Assembly: GCA_903904755.1 (NCBI GenBank)
Contig: CAIVDV010000013.1
Location: 62,001 to 126,000 of the forward strand
Reading direction: 5' to 3'
Source: an uncultured Acidobacteriaceae bacterium
GTDB lineage: Bacteria > Acidobacteriota > Terriglobia > Terriglobales > Acidobacteriaceae
Length of the DNA stretch: 64,000 nt
Shown: positions 39,071 to 48,540 of the stretch, in pieces
Position numbering within the stretch: the first letter of the stretch is position 1
Layout: the number at the start of each line of letters is the position of its first letter
Made by a program: the position numbers and the translations under genes
The notes under the pieces: generated by a model
Told to the model about the DNA's origin: nothing
The model's database searches: none
The model's input: only the letters and a program-made list of their open reading frames with translations

Positions 39071-40201
39071 TCAGGAACCGGCACTCTCGCCCGAGCGGAA
39101 TTTCGGCTTCCGGCGAAATCGCCGCAGCAGCCGCGGACGAGGCGTCTCCAGCACTGGGTTCTGCATCGGCACCAGCGCCTCCACAAAAATCCGCTCCGCC
39201 TCTGCCCAACTGAAGCGCTCGACATACTCCCGGCACTCCGTCCGCGAACACAGCAGCGCATGGCGTATCGCTTCCCCCAGGTCTTCGCTGATGCCCCCCA
39301 CCGCAGCGTCGTTGGCCACATCAATCGGCCCGGTCACAGGGAACCCCGCAATCGGCGTTCCCGAAGCGAGGGCCTCCAGCAGAACCAGCCCGAAGGTATC
39401 CGTCCGGCTCGGAAAAACGAAGACATCCGCCGAGGCGTACAGCCGCGCCAGCTCTTCTCCCTGGCGGATGCCGAGGAAAACCGCGTTTGGATATTTGGGC
39501 TCCAGTTCCGCCCGCGCCGGCCCATCGCCCACAATCAGCTTCGTACCCGGCGTCTTCAGCGAGAGAAATGCCTCAAGGTTCTTTTCCACCGACACCCGCC
39601 CCACATACAGCAGAATCGGCCCCGGATACTCCAGCTTCTCCCGCTTCGACGGATGAAACCGCTCCGTATCCACCCCATGCGTCCACTGCCGGCATTGCGT
39701 AAAGCCCCGCGCCTCCAGGTCCTTCAGCAGGCTCGGCGTCGGCACCAGCGTCGCCGCCGCCCGGTTGTGGAACCACTTGGCCATCCCGTACGTGAAAAAC
39801 AGCGGAATCCCCATCCGCTCCAGAATGAACTCCGGAAACTTGGTATGGAACGATGTCGTGAACCGGTAGTTGTGGTGCCCGCACCAGCGCCGCGCGGTCA
39901 TGCCCAGCGGGCCTTCCGTTGCCAGGTGAATGAAATCCGGCTTCAGGCTGTTCAGCCTGCGCGTCAGCTTCGGCCAGGGATTTGCCGCAATCGCAATGAG
40001 CGGGTCACTCGGCAGCGGTATGCATTGGAACTCGCCTGGATGGATAATCGTTACCCGCCATCCGGCATCGCGCATCCGCCCTATCAGCCGCTGATAGGTC
40101 CGAACAACCCCATTCACCTGCGGCTCCCAGGCATCTGTAACCAATACCAGGTGCTTATGCTTCAACGGCTCGTCCGTGGAACGCGATGGGAGCAAGGACA
40201 C
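39071..40201 (-). CDS. GT4-type glycosyltransferase (MgtA/PimB-like)
   Basis: 376 residues of GT-B fold. N-terminal LVLVTDAWEPQVNGVVRTYQRLIGRMRDAGWRV and FIHLATEGPLG match the MgtA/alpha-mannosyltransferase-like group. The C-terminal half carries GPILLYVGRVSVEKNLEAFL, KLIVGDGPARAELE and the donor-binding E-x7-E region FPSRTDTFGLVLLEALASGTPIAGFPVTGPID. Probably transfers a nucleotide-sugar hexose to a lipid or polysaccharide in the envelope. Start is uncertain: GTG 40201, or TTG 13 codons later (LKHKHLVLVTD). fabI is upstream on the same strand. Confidence 0.87.
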   Translation of the reverse strand: MSLLPSRSTDEPLKHKHLVLVTDAWEPQVNGVVRTYQRLIGRMRDAGWRVTIIHPGEFQCIPLPSDPLIAIAANPWPKLTRRLNSLKPDFIHLATEGPLGMTARRWCGHHNYRFTTSFHTKFPEFILERMGIPLFFTYGMAKWFHNRAAATLVPTPSLLKDLEARGFTQCRQWTHGVDTERFHPSKREKLEYPGPILLYVGRVSVEKNLEAFLSLKTPGTKLIVGDGPARAELEPKYPNAVFLGIRQGEELARLYASADVFVFPSRTDTFGLVLLEALASGTPIAGFPVTGPIDVANDAAVGGISEDLGEAIRHALLCSRTECREYVERFSWAEAERIFVEALVPMQNPVLETPRPRLLRRFRRKPKFRSGESAGS

Positions 40202-40230
40202 CGTCTGGCCTGCCTTCCTTGGGGTGACGA

Positions 40231-40259
40231 CGGTCTGCTCAACTGGTTTCAGCAGACCG
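40231..40259. other. Hairpin between fabI and the glycosyltransferase gene
   Basis: CGGTCTGCT and AGCAGACCG form a perfect 9-bp stem with an 11-nt loop, in the 102-bp gap between fabI and the glycosyltransferase. No T-run follows, so it is not a standard terminator; attenuator or protein-binding site are alternatives. Confidence 0.35.
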
Positions 40260-40303
40260 CGCGGGTGGCTTGCGGAAGTGATTGCCGGGGGGTTGACGCG
40301 GCT

Positions 40304-41080
40304 CTAGAAGCCCATGATGTTGTAGCCGCAGTCCACATAGACGGTCTCGCCCGTCACTGCCGTCGCCAGGTCGCTGGCCAGCCACAGGGCCGTTCCGCCC
40401 ACTTCCAACTGGTCAACATTGCGATGCAGCGGAGCCCGCGCCGCATGCGAGCGCATCATCTCGCTCAGGTCGCCCACGCCGCGAGCGGCGAGGGTTTTGA
40501 TGGGCCCGGCAGAAATAGCGTTGACGCGGATGTTCTGCTCGCCCAGGCCCGCTGCCAGGTACCGCACAGTCGACTCCAGGCCAGCCTTCGCAACCGCCAT
40601 CACGTTGTAATTCGGCACAACCTTCTCGGCGGCGTAATAGCTCAGCGTCATGATGGAGCCGCCTTCGGTCATCAGCGGAGCCGCAGCCCGGCTTACCGCA
40701 ATCAGCGAATACACACTGATTTCCATCGCCGTCTTGAAACCTTCGCGCGTCGTGTTCAGGAACGAGCCCTTCAGCTCATTCGCCGGAGCATAGGCCACGG
40801 CATGGACCAGCACGTGCACAACGCCAAACTGCGCGTGGATAGACTGGAAGACGGCATCGATTTCGGCATCGCTGGACACATCGCACTGGAAGCCAACCGC
40901 CCCTTCAAGCTCGTCAATCAGACCCTGCGCTTCAGCCTTCATGCGTTCGTTCTGGTAGCAGATGGCCAGTTTTGCGCCAGCCTGGTGCAACCGTGTGGCA
41001 ATGCCCCAGGCGATGGAGCGCTTGTTGGCCAAGCCGAAGATTACGGCGGTTTTCCCGGTCAAATTGAACAAGTCGGACAT
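40304..41080 (-). CDS. fabI: Enoyl-[acyl-carrier-protein] reductase (NADH)
   Basis: 258 residues. Catalyses the last reduction of each fatty acid elongation cycle. It has the FabI-type SDR features: NAD site GLANKRSIAWGIATRLHQAGAKL, CDVSSD, the YAPANELKG segment, and the catalytic Tyr-x6-Lys in SYYAAEKVVPNYNVMAVAKAGLE. AGPIKTLAARGV and the C-terminal GGTALWLASDLATAVTGETVYVDCGYNIMG follow. ATG 41080 starts MSDLFNLTGK. It is 115 bp after murI in the same direction. Confidence 0.95.
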   Translation of the reverse strand: MSDLFNLTGKTAVIFGLANKRSIAWGIATRLHQAGAKLAICYQNERMKAEAQGLIDELEGAVGFQCDVSSDAEIDAVFQSIHAQFGVVHVLVHAVAYAPANELKGSFLNTTREGFKTAMEISVYSLIAVSRAAAPLMTEGGSIMTLSYYAAEKVVPNYNVMAVAKAGLESTVRYLAAGLGEQNIRVNAISAGPIKTLAARGVGDLSEMMRSHAARAPLHRNVDQLEVGGTALWLASDLATAVTGETVYVDCGYNIMGF

Positions 41081-41195
41081 GGTTCGAACACTCTCCAGTA
41101 CATCAATCCGTGCCGGCAAAAACCAGCCGGAACTTTCACTACGCAACGCTCATCAGGATAACAGGTTGCCACCCGAAGTCGCGGCCACCCATCGC

Positions 41196-42044
41196 TCATC
41201 CCCCAAGGTCCACCAAGGAAACCTTGCCCACCGAGTGCCCCAGAAACCGCGAACCCAGCCGCTCAAATTTCTCCACAGAGTCTGTCGCAAAGCAGCGGAT
41301 GCTCGGCGCTGGAACCGCATCCGCCCTCAAAGACCTCCCCGCCAGGCCCAGCATGCGCGCCGCCGCAGCAGCGGTAGCCTCAGCAGAGTCAATCACTTGC
41401 ACCCCGACCGGAACCTTGCTCTGGAACACCTTGTGCAGCAGTGGATAGTGCGTGCAACCCAGCACCAGGGTGTCCGGCCGCTGCCCCGCCGCCTGCGCCT
41501 CAGCCATCAATTCATCCAGATAAATGCTCACCACCTGCTCGGTCACCGGGTGATCCACCCAGCCCTCTTCCACCAGCGGCACCAGCAGCGGACAGGCTTT
41601 TTCCACACCGTGCAAACCCTGCCGCTGGCAGGCCGCGGCATACGCGTGGCTGTGCACCGTCGCCTCGGTCGCCACCACCAGCACATTCCGCGTCCTCGAG
41701 TGCGCCGCGGCAGCCGCTGCGCCAGGCTCAATCACACCCAGCACCGGCACCGGGACAGCCGCCTGAATGGCCTCCATCGCCAGCGCGCTCGCCGTGTTGC
41801 AGGCAATCACCAGGAACTCGGCCTTCTGCTCGTTTACCAGAAACTGCGCGCTCTCTGCCGCATACCGCGCAATCGTCCGCTGCGACTTCGATCCGTAGGG
41901 CAGCCTGGCCGTGTCTCCCAGAAAGGCATACTGCGCGTGCGGCATATGCGTCAGCAGCGCCTTCAGCACGGTCAACCCGCCGAAGCCGGAGTCAAATACG
42001 CCAATCACGGGGGATTCCGAGGGCTGGGTTGCGGTATGGGTCAT
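41196..42044 (-). CDS. murI: Glutamate racemase
   Basis: 282 residues. Converts L-glutamate to the D-glutamate of peptidoglycan. Seen: VIGVFDSGFGGLTVLKALL, FLGDTARLPYGSKS, the first catalytic Cys in VIACNTASALA, GVIEPGA and the second catalytic Cys in LVLGCTHYPLL. ATG 42044 overlaps the stop of the GerMN gene (ATGA), so it is translationally coupled as the third gene of amidase-GerMN-murI. A longer frame upstream (from 42212) runs through the GerMN gene and is rejected. Confidence 0.95.
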   Translation of the reverse strand: MTHTATQPSESPVIGVFDSGFGGLTVLKALLTHMPHAQYAFLGDTARLPYGSKSQRTIARYAAESAQFLVNEQKAEFLVIACNTASALAMEAIQAAVPVPVLGVIEPGAAAAAAHSRTRNVLVVATEATVHSHAYAAACQRQGLHGVEKACPLLVPLVEEGWVDHPVTEQVVSIYLDELMAEAQAAGQRPDTLVLGCTHYPLLHKVFQSKVPVGVQVIDSAEATAAAAARMLGLAGRSLRADAVPAPSIRCFATDSVEKFERLGSRFLGHSVGKVSLVDLGG

Positions 42045-42733
42045 TGCAGATTTCCGTTGCTTGCAGCGGTGGGTGCGGGGGCAGAAACTGCCTCCGTCGT
42101 CAGGTAAGTTCGTGCCAGGTCGGCGTGGCCGGCAAGCGTCGCTCGCGCCGCCCCATCCACCAGGAACCGAACCTCGCGAATCTGCGGCAGATTGGCGTGA
42201 AGCGTCCCGCAAATGCTCAGCACCGTCAGCATCTCCGCCTCAATGCCGGAAGGATGGCTGTCGGCAAATCCCCCCGCAAGGTTCACAATCGCCAGTTGCG
42301 GCTTGTCCGAGTGTGCTTCCGCAGCGCCAATCGCAGCTGAGTCCGTCTTGCGCGCGGCATTTCCCTTGTCATCCGTAATCGGCAGCAGAAACACCTGCCC
42401 AATCGGCCGCTCCACCGCACCCAGCGGATGCGTAGACTGCGGGCTCGCGTAGAACTCCAGCAGCTTTTCCAGCAGCGCCCGCGCCCGTGCGCCATCATCC
42501 TTGGGCAACGGAAGAGACACCAGCCGGGCCGCCAGCGTCCCATCATGGTCGCTCGCAAGCACCAGAGTGGCCTCCTCCGCTGCGGCAATCGCCGGCGCAC
42601 TCGTCGGCGCCAAATCCTCACCCTGCAGCAGGCGGTCATGCGCTCTCTCCCGCAGCCGCACCAGAACCACCGTCATCGCGATGGATACCAGCAGCAGCAG
42701 AAAGAACGTGATCTTCTGATAACGGGGAATCAT
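42041..42733 (-). CDS. GerMN-domain membrane-anchored protein
   Basis: 230 residues. One N-terminal membrane helix (KITFFLLLLVSIAMTVVLV), a linker, then a domain resembling GerMN (spore germination GerM): AIVNLAGGFADSHPSGIEAEMLTVLSICGTLHANLPQIREVRFLVDGAARATLAGHADL. In other bacteria GerMN domains are found in cell-wall-associated lipoproteins. The flanking overlaps with the amidase (42730) and murI (42044) support a peptidoglycan role. No sporulation is implied. ATG 42733 is chosen for overlap and GAAGGG upstream. Confidence 0.82.
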   Translation of the reverse strand: MIPRYQKITFFLLLLVSIAMTVVLVRLRERAHDRLLQGEDLAPTSAPAIAAAEEATLVLASDHDGTLAARLVSLPLPKDDGARARALLEKLLEFYASPQSTHPLGAVERPIGQVFLLPITDDKGNAARKTDSAAIGAAEAHSDKPQLAIVNLAGGFADSHPSGIEAEMLTVLSICGTLHANLPQIREVRFLVDGAARATLAGHADLARTYLTTEAVSAPAPTAASNGNLQ

Positions 42734-43530
42734 GGCTGGTGTCCCTTCGTCTGCCAATCCCCGCGCCAGCTCAGCACAGCGGCTGCAAGGGCATCCACTA
42801 CACGGCTCTCATAGCTCGCATCCGTCACCTCAACGGATACTTTGCCGTCGGCCGATCGCAGCGGCGCCAGTTCAATTCCCAGCGCCGGGCAGCTCATGCT
42901 GTCCAGCCCCGGCAGGCTTGTCCGCGCCAGCAGCACCGGAATCGCCACCGCCTCAGCCGGCGTGTCTCCCTGGGCCGATCTTTCCAGCGTGCTGTTCACC
43001 GTGCTCGCCAGGCTCAGGCTGCGCGTAACCCACGCCGCCTGCGCGGTTTTCCACGCCGCAAAGTTCGCCGCGGCAGCCGGTGCCAGCGAGGAGACAAACA
43101 GGTGAACGCCCTCCCCACTCTCCGTCGCGTGCAGGCTCAGGCACGCCGCCGGGGCTGCACGATTGGCCTTCAGCGCCCGCGCGTCGGCGTCCAGCGTTGA
43201 GTTGTCTTCCCGTGTGGTCACGACGGTCACACCCCGCGCCGCCAGCAGAGACCGCAACCGCACGCTCAGGGCAAGCGTCACCGTCTTCTCCGCGGCAGAG
43301 TTCGCCAGATGCGCGCCGGCATCATCCCCTCCGTGCGCCGCGTCCAGCAGCACCACAAATCGACCACTCTCTGCCCCCACCGGCGCCGGACTGCCCGCAG
43401 GCTTCGCTTTCGCTGCCGCAGCTTGCGGCGCAGCCGCTGTCTGCTGGCCCACGGCGCTCGCCGGCACCCGCAACGCTGCAATCGCAATCGCCGCTGCAGC
43501 CAACCGCCGGATTGTCTGGCCTGTGTTCAT
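42730..43530 (-). CDS. N-acetylmuramoyl-L-alanine amidase (Amidase_3 type)
   Basis: 266 residues. Signal peptide (RLAAAAIAIAALRVPASA), an Ala/Pro linker, then an Amidase_3 domain: VVLLDAAHGGDDAGA (first Zn ligand His), EKTVTLALSVRLRSLL (Glu ligand), TTREDNSTLDADARALKAN and ACLSLHATESGEGVHLFV (second His). Cleaves the amide bond between MurNAc and the stem peptide. The C-terminal part is more divergent than in AmiC. Unlike typical members the Zn-site motif is AHGGDD, not PGHGG. First gene of the overlapping operon amidase-GerMN-murI. Confidence 0.85.
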   Translation of the reverse strand: MNTGQTIRRLAAAAIAIAALRVPASAVGQQTAAAPQAAAAKAKPAGSPAPVGAESGRFVVLLDAAHGGDDAGAHLANSAAEKTVTLALSVRLRSLLAARGVTVVTTREDNSTLDADARALKANRAAPAACLSLHATESGEGVHLFVSSLAPAAAANFAAWKTAQAAWVTRSLSLASTVNSTLERSAQGDTPAEAVAIPVLLARTSLPGLDSMSCPALGIELAPLRSADGKVSVEVTDASYESRVVDALAAAVLSWRGDWQTKGHQP

Positions 43531-43729
43531 CTTGGGTCCGCGTTTTGTCGCCGGGCGTGTCAGGGCGGTGGCGTCGCAATCAGGGTCTGCCGGGCTCGGG
43601 TTGATTTTATCCCAGTGTGCTCTTTGCTAAGGCGCCCTTTCCTGAAACCGGCCACTTTGGTATCGTTGAAACCTTCTTCACACAGCATCAGTCAAAGGTG
43701 TTAGTATCGCCCCACATCAGGGTTCGCAC

Positions 43730-44830
43730 ATGCGTAAATTCGCTCTTCCCATTGTCGCTTCCCCTGTCGGCAGATTCCCACGCTTGCTGCTGTGCAAGTC
43801 GTCTGCCGGCCTCACATCGGCCTTGCTGCTGCTCTTTGTCTCATTGGCGCCTGCCGCACTCAGCGCGCAGGATGACCCGCTGAACAAGGTGCACGTTCCA
43901 CCGCCATCCGCTGCTGCCACGCCCGCTCAGGGTGCCCCCGCCGGTGCTGAAGCTGCGCCCGCAACGGGAGCCGATGCCATGCGCGCACGCCCCGGCGAAC
44001 TCCTCCGCATGGACGTCGATCTCGTCCTCGTCCCCGTCACCATCACTGACCCCATGAACCGCCTCGTCACCGGTCTCGAAGCCCAGGACTTTTTCCTCTA
44101 CGAAAACAACAACCAGCAGAAGATAAAAACCTTCTCCTGCGAAGATGCCCCAGTCTCCATCGGCATCATCATGGACCTCTCCGGCTCCATGACCTCCAAA
44201 CTGATCCGCGCCCGCGACTCCATCCTCCAGTTCATGAAGACCTCCAATCCCCAGGACGAGTTCTTCGTCATCGGCTTCAACGACCGCCCCGAACTCATTG
44301 AAGACTTCACCAACTCGGTCGATTCCATTGAGGCCCGCCTCTCCACCGTCCGCTCGGCCCACCGCACCGCCCTCCTCGACGCAATCTATTTCGGCGTCAG
44401 CAAGATGCGCACCGCCAAAAACCAGCGCAAGGCGCTCCTCGTCGTCTCCGATGGCGGAGACAACCGCTCCCGCTATACCGAGGCTGAGGTCCGCTCCCAG
44501 GTCCGCGAATCCGACGTGCAGATCTACTCCATCGGCATCTTCGACCCCTACGCTCCCACCGACGAAGAGCGCATGGGCCCCGTACTCCTCAATTCGCTCA
44601 GCGAGGAAACCGGCGGACGTCTCTTCAGCGTCGACGACATCAACGAAATGGGCGACATCGCCGTCAAGATTTCCACCGAGCTGCGCAACCAGTATGTACT
44701 CGGGTTCAGCCCCCAGAATCTGCAACGGGACGGTAAGTGGCGTAAAGTGAAGGTGAAGCTGGTGCCACCCCAGGGCCTGCCTCCGCTCACTGTCCATGCC
44801 CGAACCGGTTACTATGCCCCGCTGCACTAA
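43730..44830 (+). CDS. Secreted VWFA-domain protein (acidobacterial VWFA-related family), first copy
   Basis: 366 residues. Signal region SALLLLFVSLAPAALSAQ, an Ala/Pro linker, then a conserved pre-domain (DLVLVPVTITDPMNRLVTGLEAQDFFLYENNNQQKIKTF) and a VWA domain with MIDAS DLSGSMTSK, FFVIGFNDRPEL and LLVVSDGGDNRSRYTE. The C-terminal cap is ISTELRNQYVLGFSP...RKVKVKLVPP...TGYYAPLH. This layout is the VWFA-related family characteristic of Acidobacteriota. Probably an extracytoplasmic metal-dependent protein-binding module; ligand unknown. It overlaps the second copy by 17 bp. Confidence 0.9.
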   Translation: MRKFALPIVASPVGRFPRLLLCKSSAGLTSALLLLFVSLAPAALSAQDDPLNKVHVPPPSAAATPAQGAPAGAEAAPATGADAMRARPGELLRMDVDLVLVPVTITDPMNRLVTGLEAQDFFLYENNNQQKIKTFSCEDAPVSIGIIMDLSGSMTSKLIRARDSILQFMKTSNPQDEFFVIGFNDRPELIEDFTNSVDSIEARLSTVRSAHRTALLDAIYFGVSKMRTAKNQRKALLVVSDGGDNRSRYTEAEVRSQVRESDVQIYSIGIFDPYAPTDEERMGPVLLNSLSEETGGRLFSVDDINEMGDIAVKISTELRNQYVLGFSPQNLQRDGKWRKVKVKLVPPQGLPPLTVHARTGYYAPLH

Positions 44831-45872
44831 TCCAAAGCGCGTTGGCGCTCTTCTCATCAGTCTCTGTTTGCTGGCGGTTGCGGTGCCCTGCGCGCACGCC
44901 CAGCAGCAGCCTGCGCCGCAGGTCGACAAGGACCCCGTCCGCTCCCCCGACCCGGACGTGGAAAAGGGCACCTCGGAAAATGTCACGCGCTCGGGTGGCG
45001 GATATGTCCTCCACTCCGATGTCGAGGAAGTCGCCCTCAATGTCACCGTCCTCGACGGCAAAGGCCAGCTCGTCCAGAACCTCGGCCGCCCCGACTTCCA
45101 GGTCCTCGAAGACGGCGTCCCCCAAACCCTCATCAGCTTCCAGCATCAGGACCTCCCCGTCTCCTTCGGCCTCGTCGTCGACAACTCCGGCTCCATGTAC
45201 AAGAAGCGTCCGGCCGTCAACAAAGCCACCCTCGACCTCATCCTCGCCTCCAACCCCAAAGACGAGGCCTTCGTCGTCAACTTCGCTGACGAGGCCTTCA
45301 TCGACCAGGAGTTCACCGCCGACGTGAACAAACTCCGCGATGGTCTCGGCCACATCGAGTCCCGCGGCGGCACCGCCCTCTACGACGCCGTCGTCGCCTC
45401 CGCCGACAAACTCGCCGCCGACGCCAAGCGCCCCAAGCAGGTCATCATCCTCATCACCGACGGCGAAGACAACGCCTCCACCCTCAATCTCGAACAGGCC
45501 ATCCGCCGCGTCCAGGCCCTCTCCGGCCCAGTCATCTACTCCGTCGGCCTCCTCTTCGGCGACGAAATGAGCCACGGCGAAGTCCGCCACGCCCGCCGCG
45601 CCCTGGAAATGCTCTCCCAGGAAACCGGCGGCATCGCCTTCTTCCCCAAAAACCTCGAGCAGGTCGACCAGATCGCTGCCGAAGTCGCCCGCGATATCCG
45701 CAGCCAGTACACCCTCGGCTACCGCTCCACCAAGCCCAGCTCTGACCCCAGCTTCCGCCGCGTCACCGTCCTGGCCAGCAAATCCGGCGAAGCCAAACTC
45801 AACGTCCGCACCCGCACCGGCTACTTCCCCAGTCCCAAGAAAGTCGGCCACACCGACGCAACAACCAAGTAG
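44814..45872 (+). CDS. Secreted VWFA-domain protein, second tandem copy
   Basis: 352 residues, paralogous to the preceding gene and translationally overlapping it. Signal peptide LLISLCLLAVAVPCAHAQ, then EEVALNVTVLDGKGQLVQNLGRPDFQVLEDGVPQTLISF, and MIDAS DNSGSMYKK. LILITDGEDNASTL and the cap ARDIRSQYTLGYRST...GYFPSPKK follow. ATG 44814 (MPRCTNPKR) is preferred over 44796 because the signal peptide follows directly. The MIDAS sequence DNSGS differs from DLSGS in copy 1. The two may form a hetero-oligomer or be alternative binding proteins. Confidence 0.9.
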   Translation: MPRCTNPKRVGALLISLCLLAVAVPCAHAQQQPAPQVDKDPVRSPDPDVEKGTSENVTRSGGGYVLHSDVEEVALNVTVLDGKGQLVQNLGRPDFQVLEDGVPQTLISFQHQDLPVSFGLVVDNSGSMYKKRPAVNKATLDLILASNPKDEAFVVNFADEAFIDQEFTADVNKLRDGLGHIESRGGTALYDAVVASADKLAADAKRPKQVIILITDGEDNASTLNLEQAIRRVQALSGPVIYSVGLLFGDEMSHGEVRHARRALEMLSQETGGIAFFPKNLEQVDQIAAEVARDIRSQYTLGYRSTKPSSDPSFRRVTVLASKSGEAKLNVRTRTGYFPSPKKVGHTDATTK

Positions 45873-45932
45873 CCCTTCACCAGTCGGCGAAACAGGCTAC
45901 TGAAAAACTCCAATCAAGGGGTGTCTTGTGAA

Positions 45933-45998
45933 AGGGCACAACTTCAGTCGTGCCGATAAGTCCAGTGAAATCAACAGGGCTTCAGCCCCTGAGGGACG
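45933..45998. repeat. Dispersed palindromic repeats downstream of the VWA genes
   Basis: Two elements: a stem GGCAC...GTGCC around ACTTCAGT (45935-45954) and GGGCTTCAGCCCCTGAGGGA (45977-45996). The second shares its sequence with the in-gene repeat at 9117-9137. The 183-bp spacer separates convergent genes and contains nothing else recognised. Confidence 0.7.
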
Positions 45999-46055
45999 CA
46001 CTTTCGTCTCGATTTCGCCAAGAACCTGCCTTTTCCAGCAGCCTCGCCCCCCCCC

Positions 46056-46514
46056 TTACGGCTCCCGCACCCAGTACTGCGTCCGCCCCAGCATCGGCAC
46101 CCCCACATACCCCCGCACCTTCAGCCGCGCCCCGTTCTCCACCACCGTCATGATGCACCGATAGGTGCTCCCCGTATGCGGGTCCAGAATCATCCCACTC
46201 CCCCACTCAGCCCCGCTCGCCGTCATATCCCACAGCATCCGCAACCCCAAAATCGGCTTGTCATGCTGCTCCCCCTCACACTTCCGGCAAATCTCCTCCG
46301 GATTCGTCGGGTCGGGGTCCAGAATCTTCTCCACCTTCCCGTACAGCTTCCCGTTCTCCAGGTACAGCACCACAATCGACTTCGCCTTGCCCGTCGCATC
46401 ATCCATGGTGCGCCACCGGCCCACCGGCGAACTTCCCCCCTGAGCCCATCCCGCCTGCGCCAAAACCATCCCCAGCACGGCCACCGCCACCATCACAACC
46501 CTGCGAAATCGCAT
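46056..46514 (-). CDS. Exported DUF2147-family protein
   Basis: 152 residues. Signal peptide [22 protein letters not shown], then the DUF2147 domain: [98 protein letters not shown]. It is a small beta-barrel-like periplasmic protein of unknown function. ATG 46514 is preferred because the signal peptide follows directly. Divergent from pckG. Confidence 0.85.
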   Translation of the reverse strand: MRFRRVVMVAVAVLGMVLAQAGWAQGGSSPVGRWRTMDDATGKAKSIVVLYLENGKLYGKVEKILDPDPTNPEEICRKCEGEQHDKPILGLRMLWDMTASGAEWGSGMILDPHTGSTYRCIMTVVENGARLKVRGYVGVPMLGRTQYWVREP

Positions 46515-46697
46515 GAATTCCCCAATCTGCAGCCGCACTCCTCAGAGTCCCGGCCAGGCAGTTGCAGAATAGCCCCCCACTCCCCCACCTGGAAAGCACA
46601 ACGGGTGATTGCGGTCACTTTGGCTCACGCCGGGGTCCCTGTTAGGGTTGAGGGCGAGAGCCAAGCGCGGAGCGCACCAGGCACGGAGACTCCCTAC

Positions 46698-48518
46698 ATG
46701 ACCACCCCCAAACGCCAGACTCCCCCCACCACAAACAAGCACCTCATCCGCTGGGTCGAGAAGATGGCCGAGCTCTGTCAGCCCGACTCCATCCACTGGG
46801 TCGACGGCTCCGATGCTGAAAACGAGATCCTCTGCCAAAAGCTCGTCGCTGCCGGAACCTTCCTCAAGCTCAATCAGGAGCTCTGGCCCGGCTGCTACTA
46901 CGCCCGCTCCTCTCCCAACGACGTCGCCCGCGTGGAAGACCGCACCTTCATCTGCTCCCACTCGAAAGACAACGCCGGCCCCACCAACAACTGGGAAGAG
47001 CCCGTCCAGATGCGCCGCAAGATGAAGCAGAAGTTCCGCGGCTCCATGCGCGGCCGCACCATGTACGTCCTGGCATTCTCCATGGGCCCCGTCGGCTCCC
47101 CCATGTCCCAAATCGGCGTCCAGCTCACAGATTCCGCCTACGTCGTCGTCTCCATGCGCATCATGGCCCGCATCGGCCTGCCCGTCTTTGCAGAAATCGA
47201 CCGCGACCTCAAGCGCGTCGTCCCCTGCATGCACACCGTCGGCGCGCCCCTCGCCCCCGGCCAGGCCGATGTCCCCTGGCCCTGCAACGACGAGAAATAC
47301 ATCGTCCACTTCCCTGAAACCCGCGAAATCTGGTCCTACGGCTCCGGCTACGGCGGCAACGCCCTGCTCGGCAAAAAGTGCTTCGCCCTCCGCATCGCTT
47401 CCAACATCGCCCGTGACGAGGGCTGGATGGCCGAGCACATGCTCATCCTCGGCGTCGAAGACCCCCACGGCGAAAAAACCTACGTCGCCGCCGCCTTCCC
47501 CTCCGCCTGCGGCAAAACCAACTTCGCCATGCTCATCCCGCCCGCCGGCTTCGACGGCTGGCGCGTCTGGACCGTCGGCGACGACATCGCATGGATTAAA
47601 CCCGACGCCACCGGTCAGCTCCGCGCCATCAACCCTGAGGCCGGCTTCTTCGGCGTCGCCCCCGGCACCGGCGCCTCTACAAATCCCAACGCCATGGCCG
47701 CCCTCGCCCGCAACACCATCTTCACCAACGTCGCCCTCACCCCCGAAGGCGGCGTCTGGTGGGAAGGCATGACCGACACCCCTCCCGCCGAGTGCCTCGA
47801 CTGGCGCGGCGAGCGCTGGACCCCGGAAATCGGCAAGGAAACCGGCCGCCCCGCCGCTCACCCCAACGGCCGCTTCACCGCCCCCGCCCGCCAGTGCCCT
47901 TCCATCGATCCCGACTGGGAAAACCCCGCCGGCGTCCCCATCTCCGCCTTCATCTTTGGCGGCCGCCGCGCCCACACCATGCCCCTCGTCTACCAGTCCT
48001 TCAACTGGTCCAGCGGCGTCTACATCGGCGCCACCGTCGGCTCTGAAACCACCGCCGCCGCCGGCGGAGCCATCGGCAAAGTCCGCCGCGACCCCATGGC
48101 TATGCTCCCCTTCTGCGGCTACCACATGGCCGACTACTTCCGCCACTGGATCAAAATGCAGCGCCAGCTCGACACCACCCCGCGCATCTTCCACGTCAAC
48201 TGGTTCCGCAAAGACAAGCACGGCAAATTCCTCTGGCCCGGCTTCAGCCAGAACATGCGCGTCCTCCGCTGGATCGTCGACCGCGTCCACGGCCGCGCCC
48301 TCGGCAAGGAAACCCCCATCGGCTGGACCCCCCGCTACCAGGACATCCACTGGGAAGGCCTCCCCTTCGCCGAAAAGACCTTCGAGGAACTACAGGAAGT
48401 CGACCGCGCCCACTGGAAGCGCGAAGTCATGGGCCACGAGGAACTCTTCCTCGACCTACACGACCACCTCCCCCCCGAAATGATCTACGAACGCGAACTC
48501 CTCATCTGCCGCCTCTAA
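46698..48518 (+). CDS. pckG: Phosphoenolpyruvate carboxykinase (GTP)
   Basis: 606 residues, typical of GTP-dependent PEPCK. Interconverts oxaloacetate and PEP in gluconeogenesis. Seen: [56 protein letters not shown], the P-loop [13 protein letters not shown] with the reactive Cys, [27 protein letters not shown] and [17 protein letters not shown] 46698 ([10 protein letters not shown]) is chosen; the longer frame upstream overlaps DUF2147 on the opposite strand. No clear ribosome binding site is visible within 10 nt. Confidence 0.96.
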   Translation: MTTPKRQTPPTTNKHLIRWVEKMAELCQPDSIHWVDGSDAENEILCQKLVAAGTFLKLNQELWPGCYYARSSPNDVARVEDRTFICSHSKDNAGPTNNWEEPVQMRRKMKQKFRGSMRGRTMYVLAFSMGPVGSPMSQIGVQLTDSAYVVVSMRIMARIGLPVFAEIDRDLKRVVPCMHTVGAPLAPGQADVPWPCNDEKYIVHFPETREIWSYGSGYGGNALLGKKCFALRIASNIARDEGWMAEHMLILGVEDPHGEKTYVAAAFPSACGKTNFAMLIPPAGFDGWRVWTVGDDIAWIKPDATGQLRAINPEAGFFGVAPGTGASTNPNAMAALARNTIFTNVALTPEGGVWWEGMTDTPPAECLDWRGERWTPEIGKETGRPAAHPNGRFTAPARQCPSIDPDWENPAGVPISAFIFGGRRAHTMPLVYQSFNWSSGVYIGATVGSETTAAAGGAIGKVRRDPMAMLPFCGYHMADYFRHWIKMQRQLDTTPRIFHVNWFRKDKHGKFLWPGFSQNMRVLRWIVDRVHGRALGKETPIGWTPRYQDIHWEGLPFAEKTFEELQEVDRAHWKREVMGHEELFLDLHDHLPPEMIYERELLICRL

Positions 48519-48540
48519 CCCACTCATCCATCCTTTCCGG

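Noticed and set aside
46542-48350. 602-residue open frame on the - strand opposite pckG
   Set aside because: Mirror frame of pckG, Gly/Asp/Ala/Val-rich and without motifs; the + strand frame is a textbook PEPCK.
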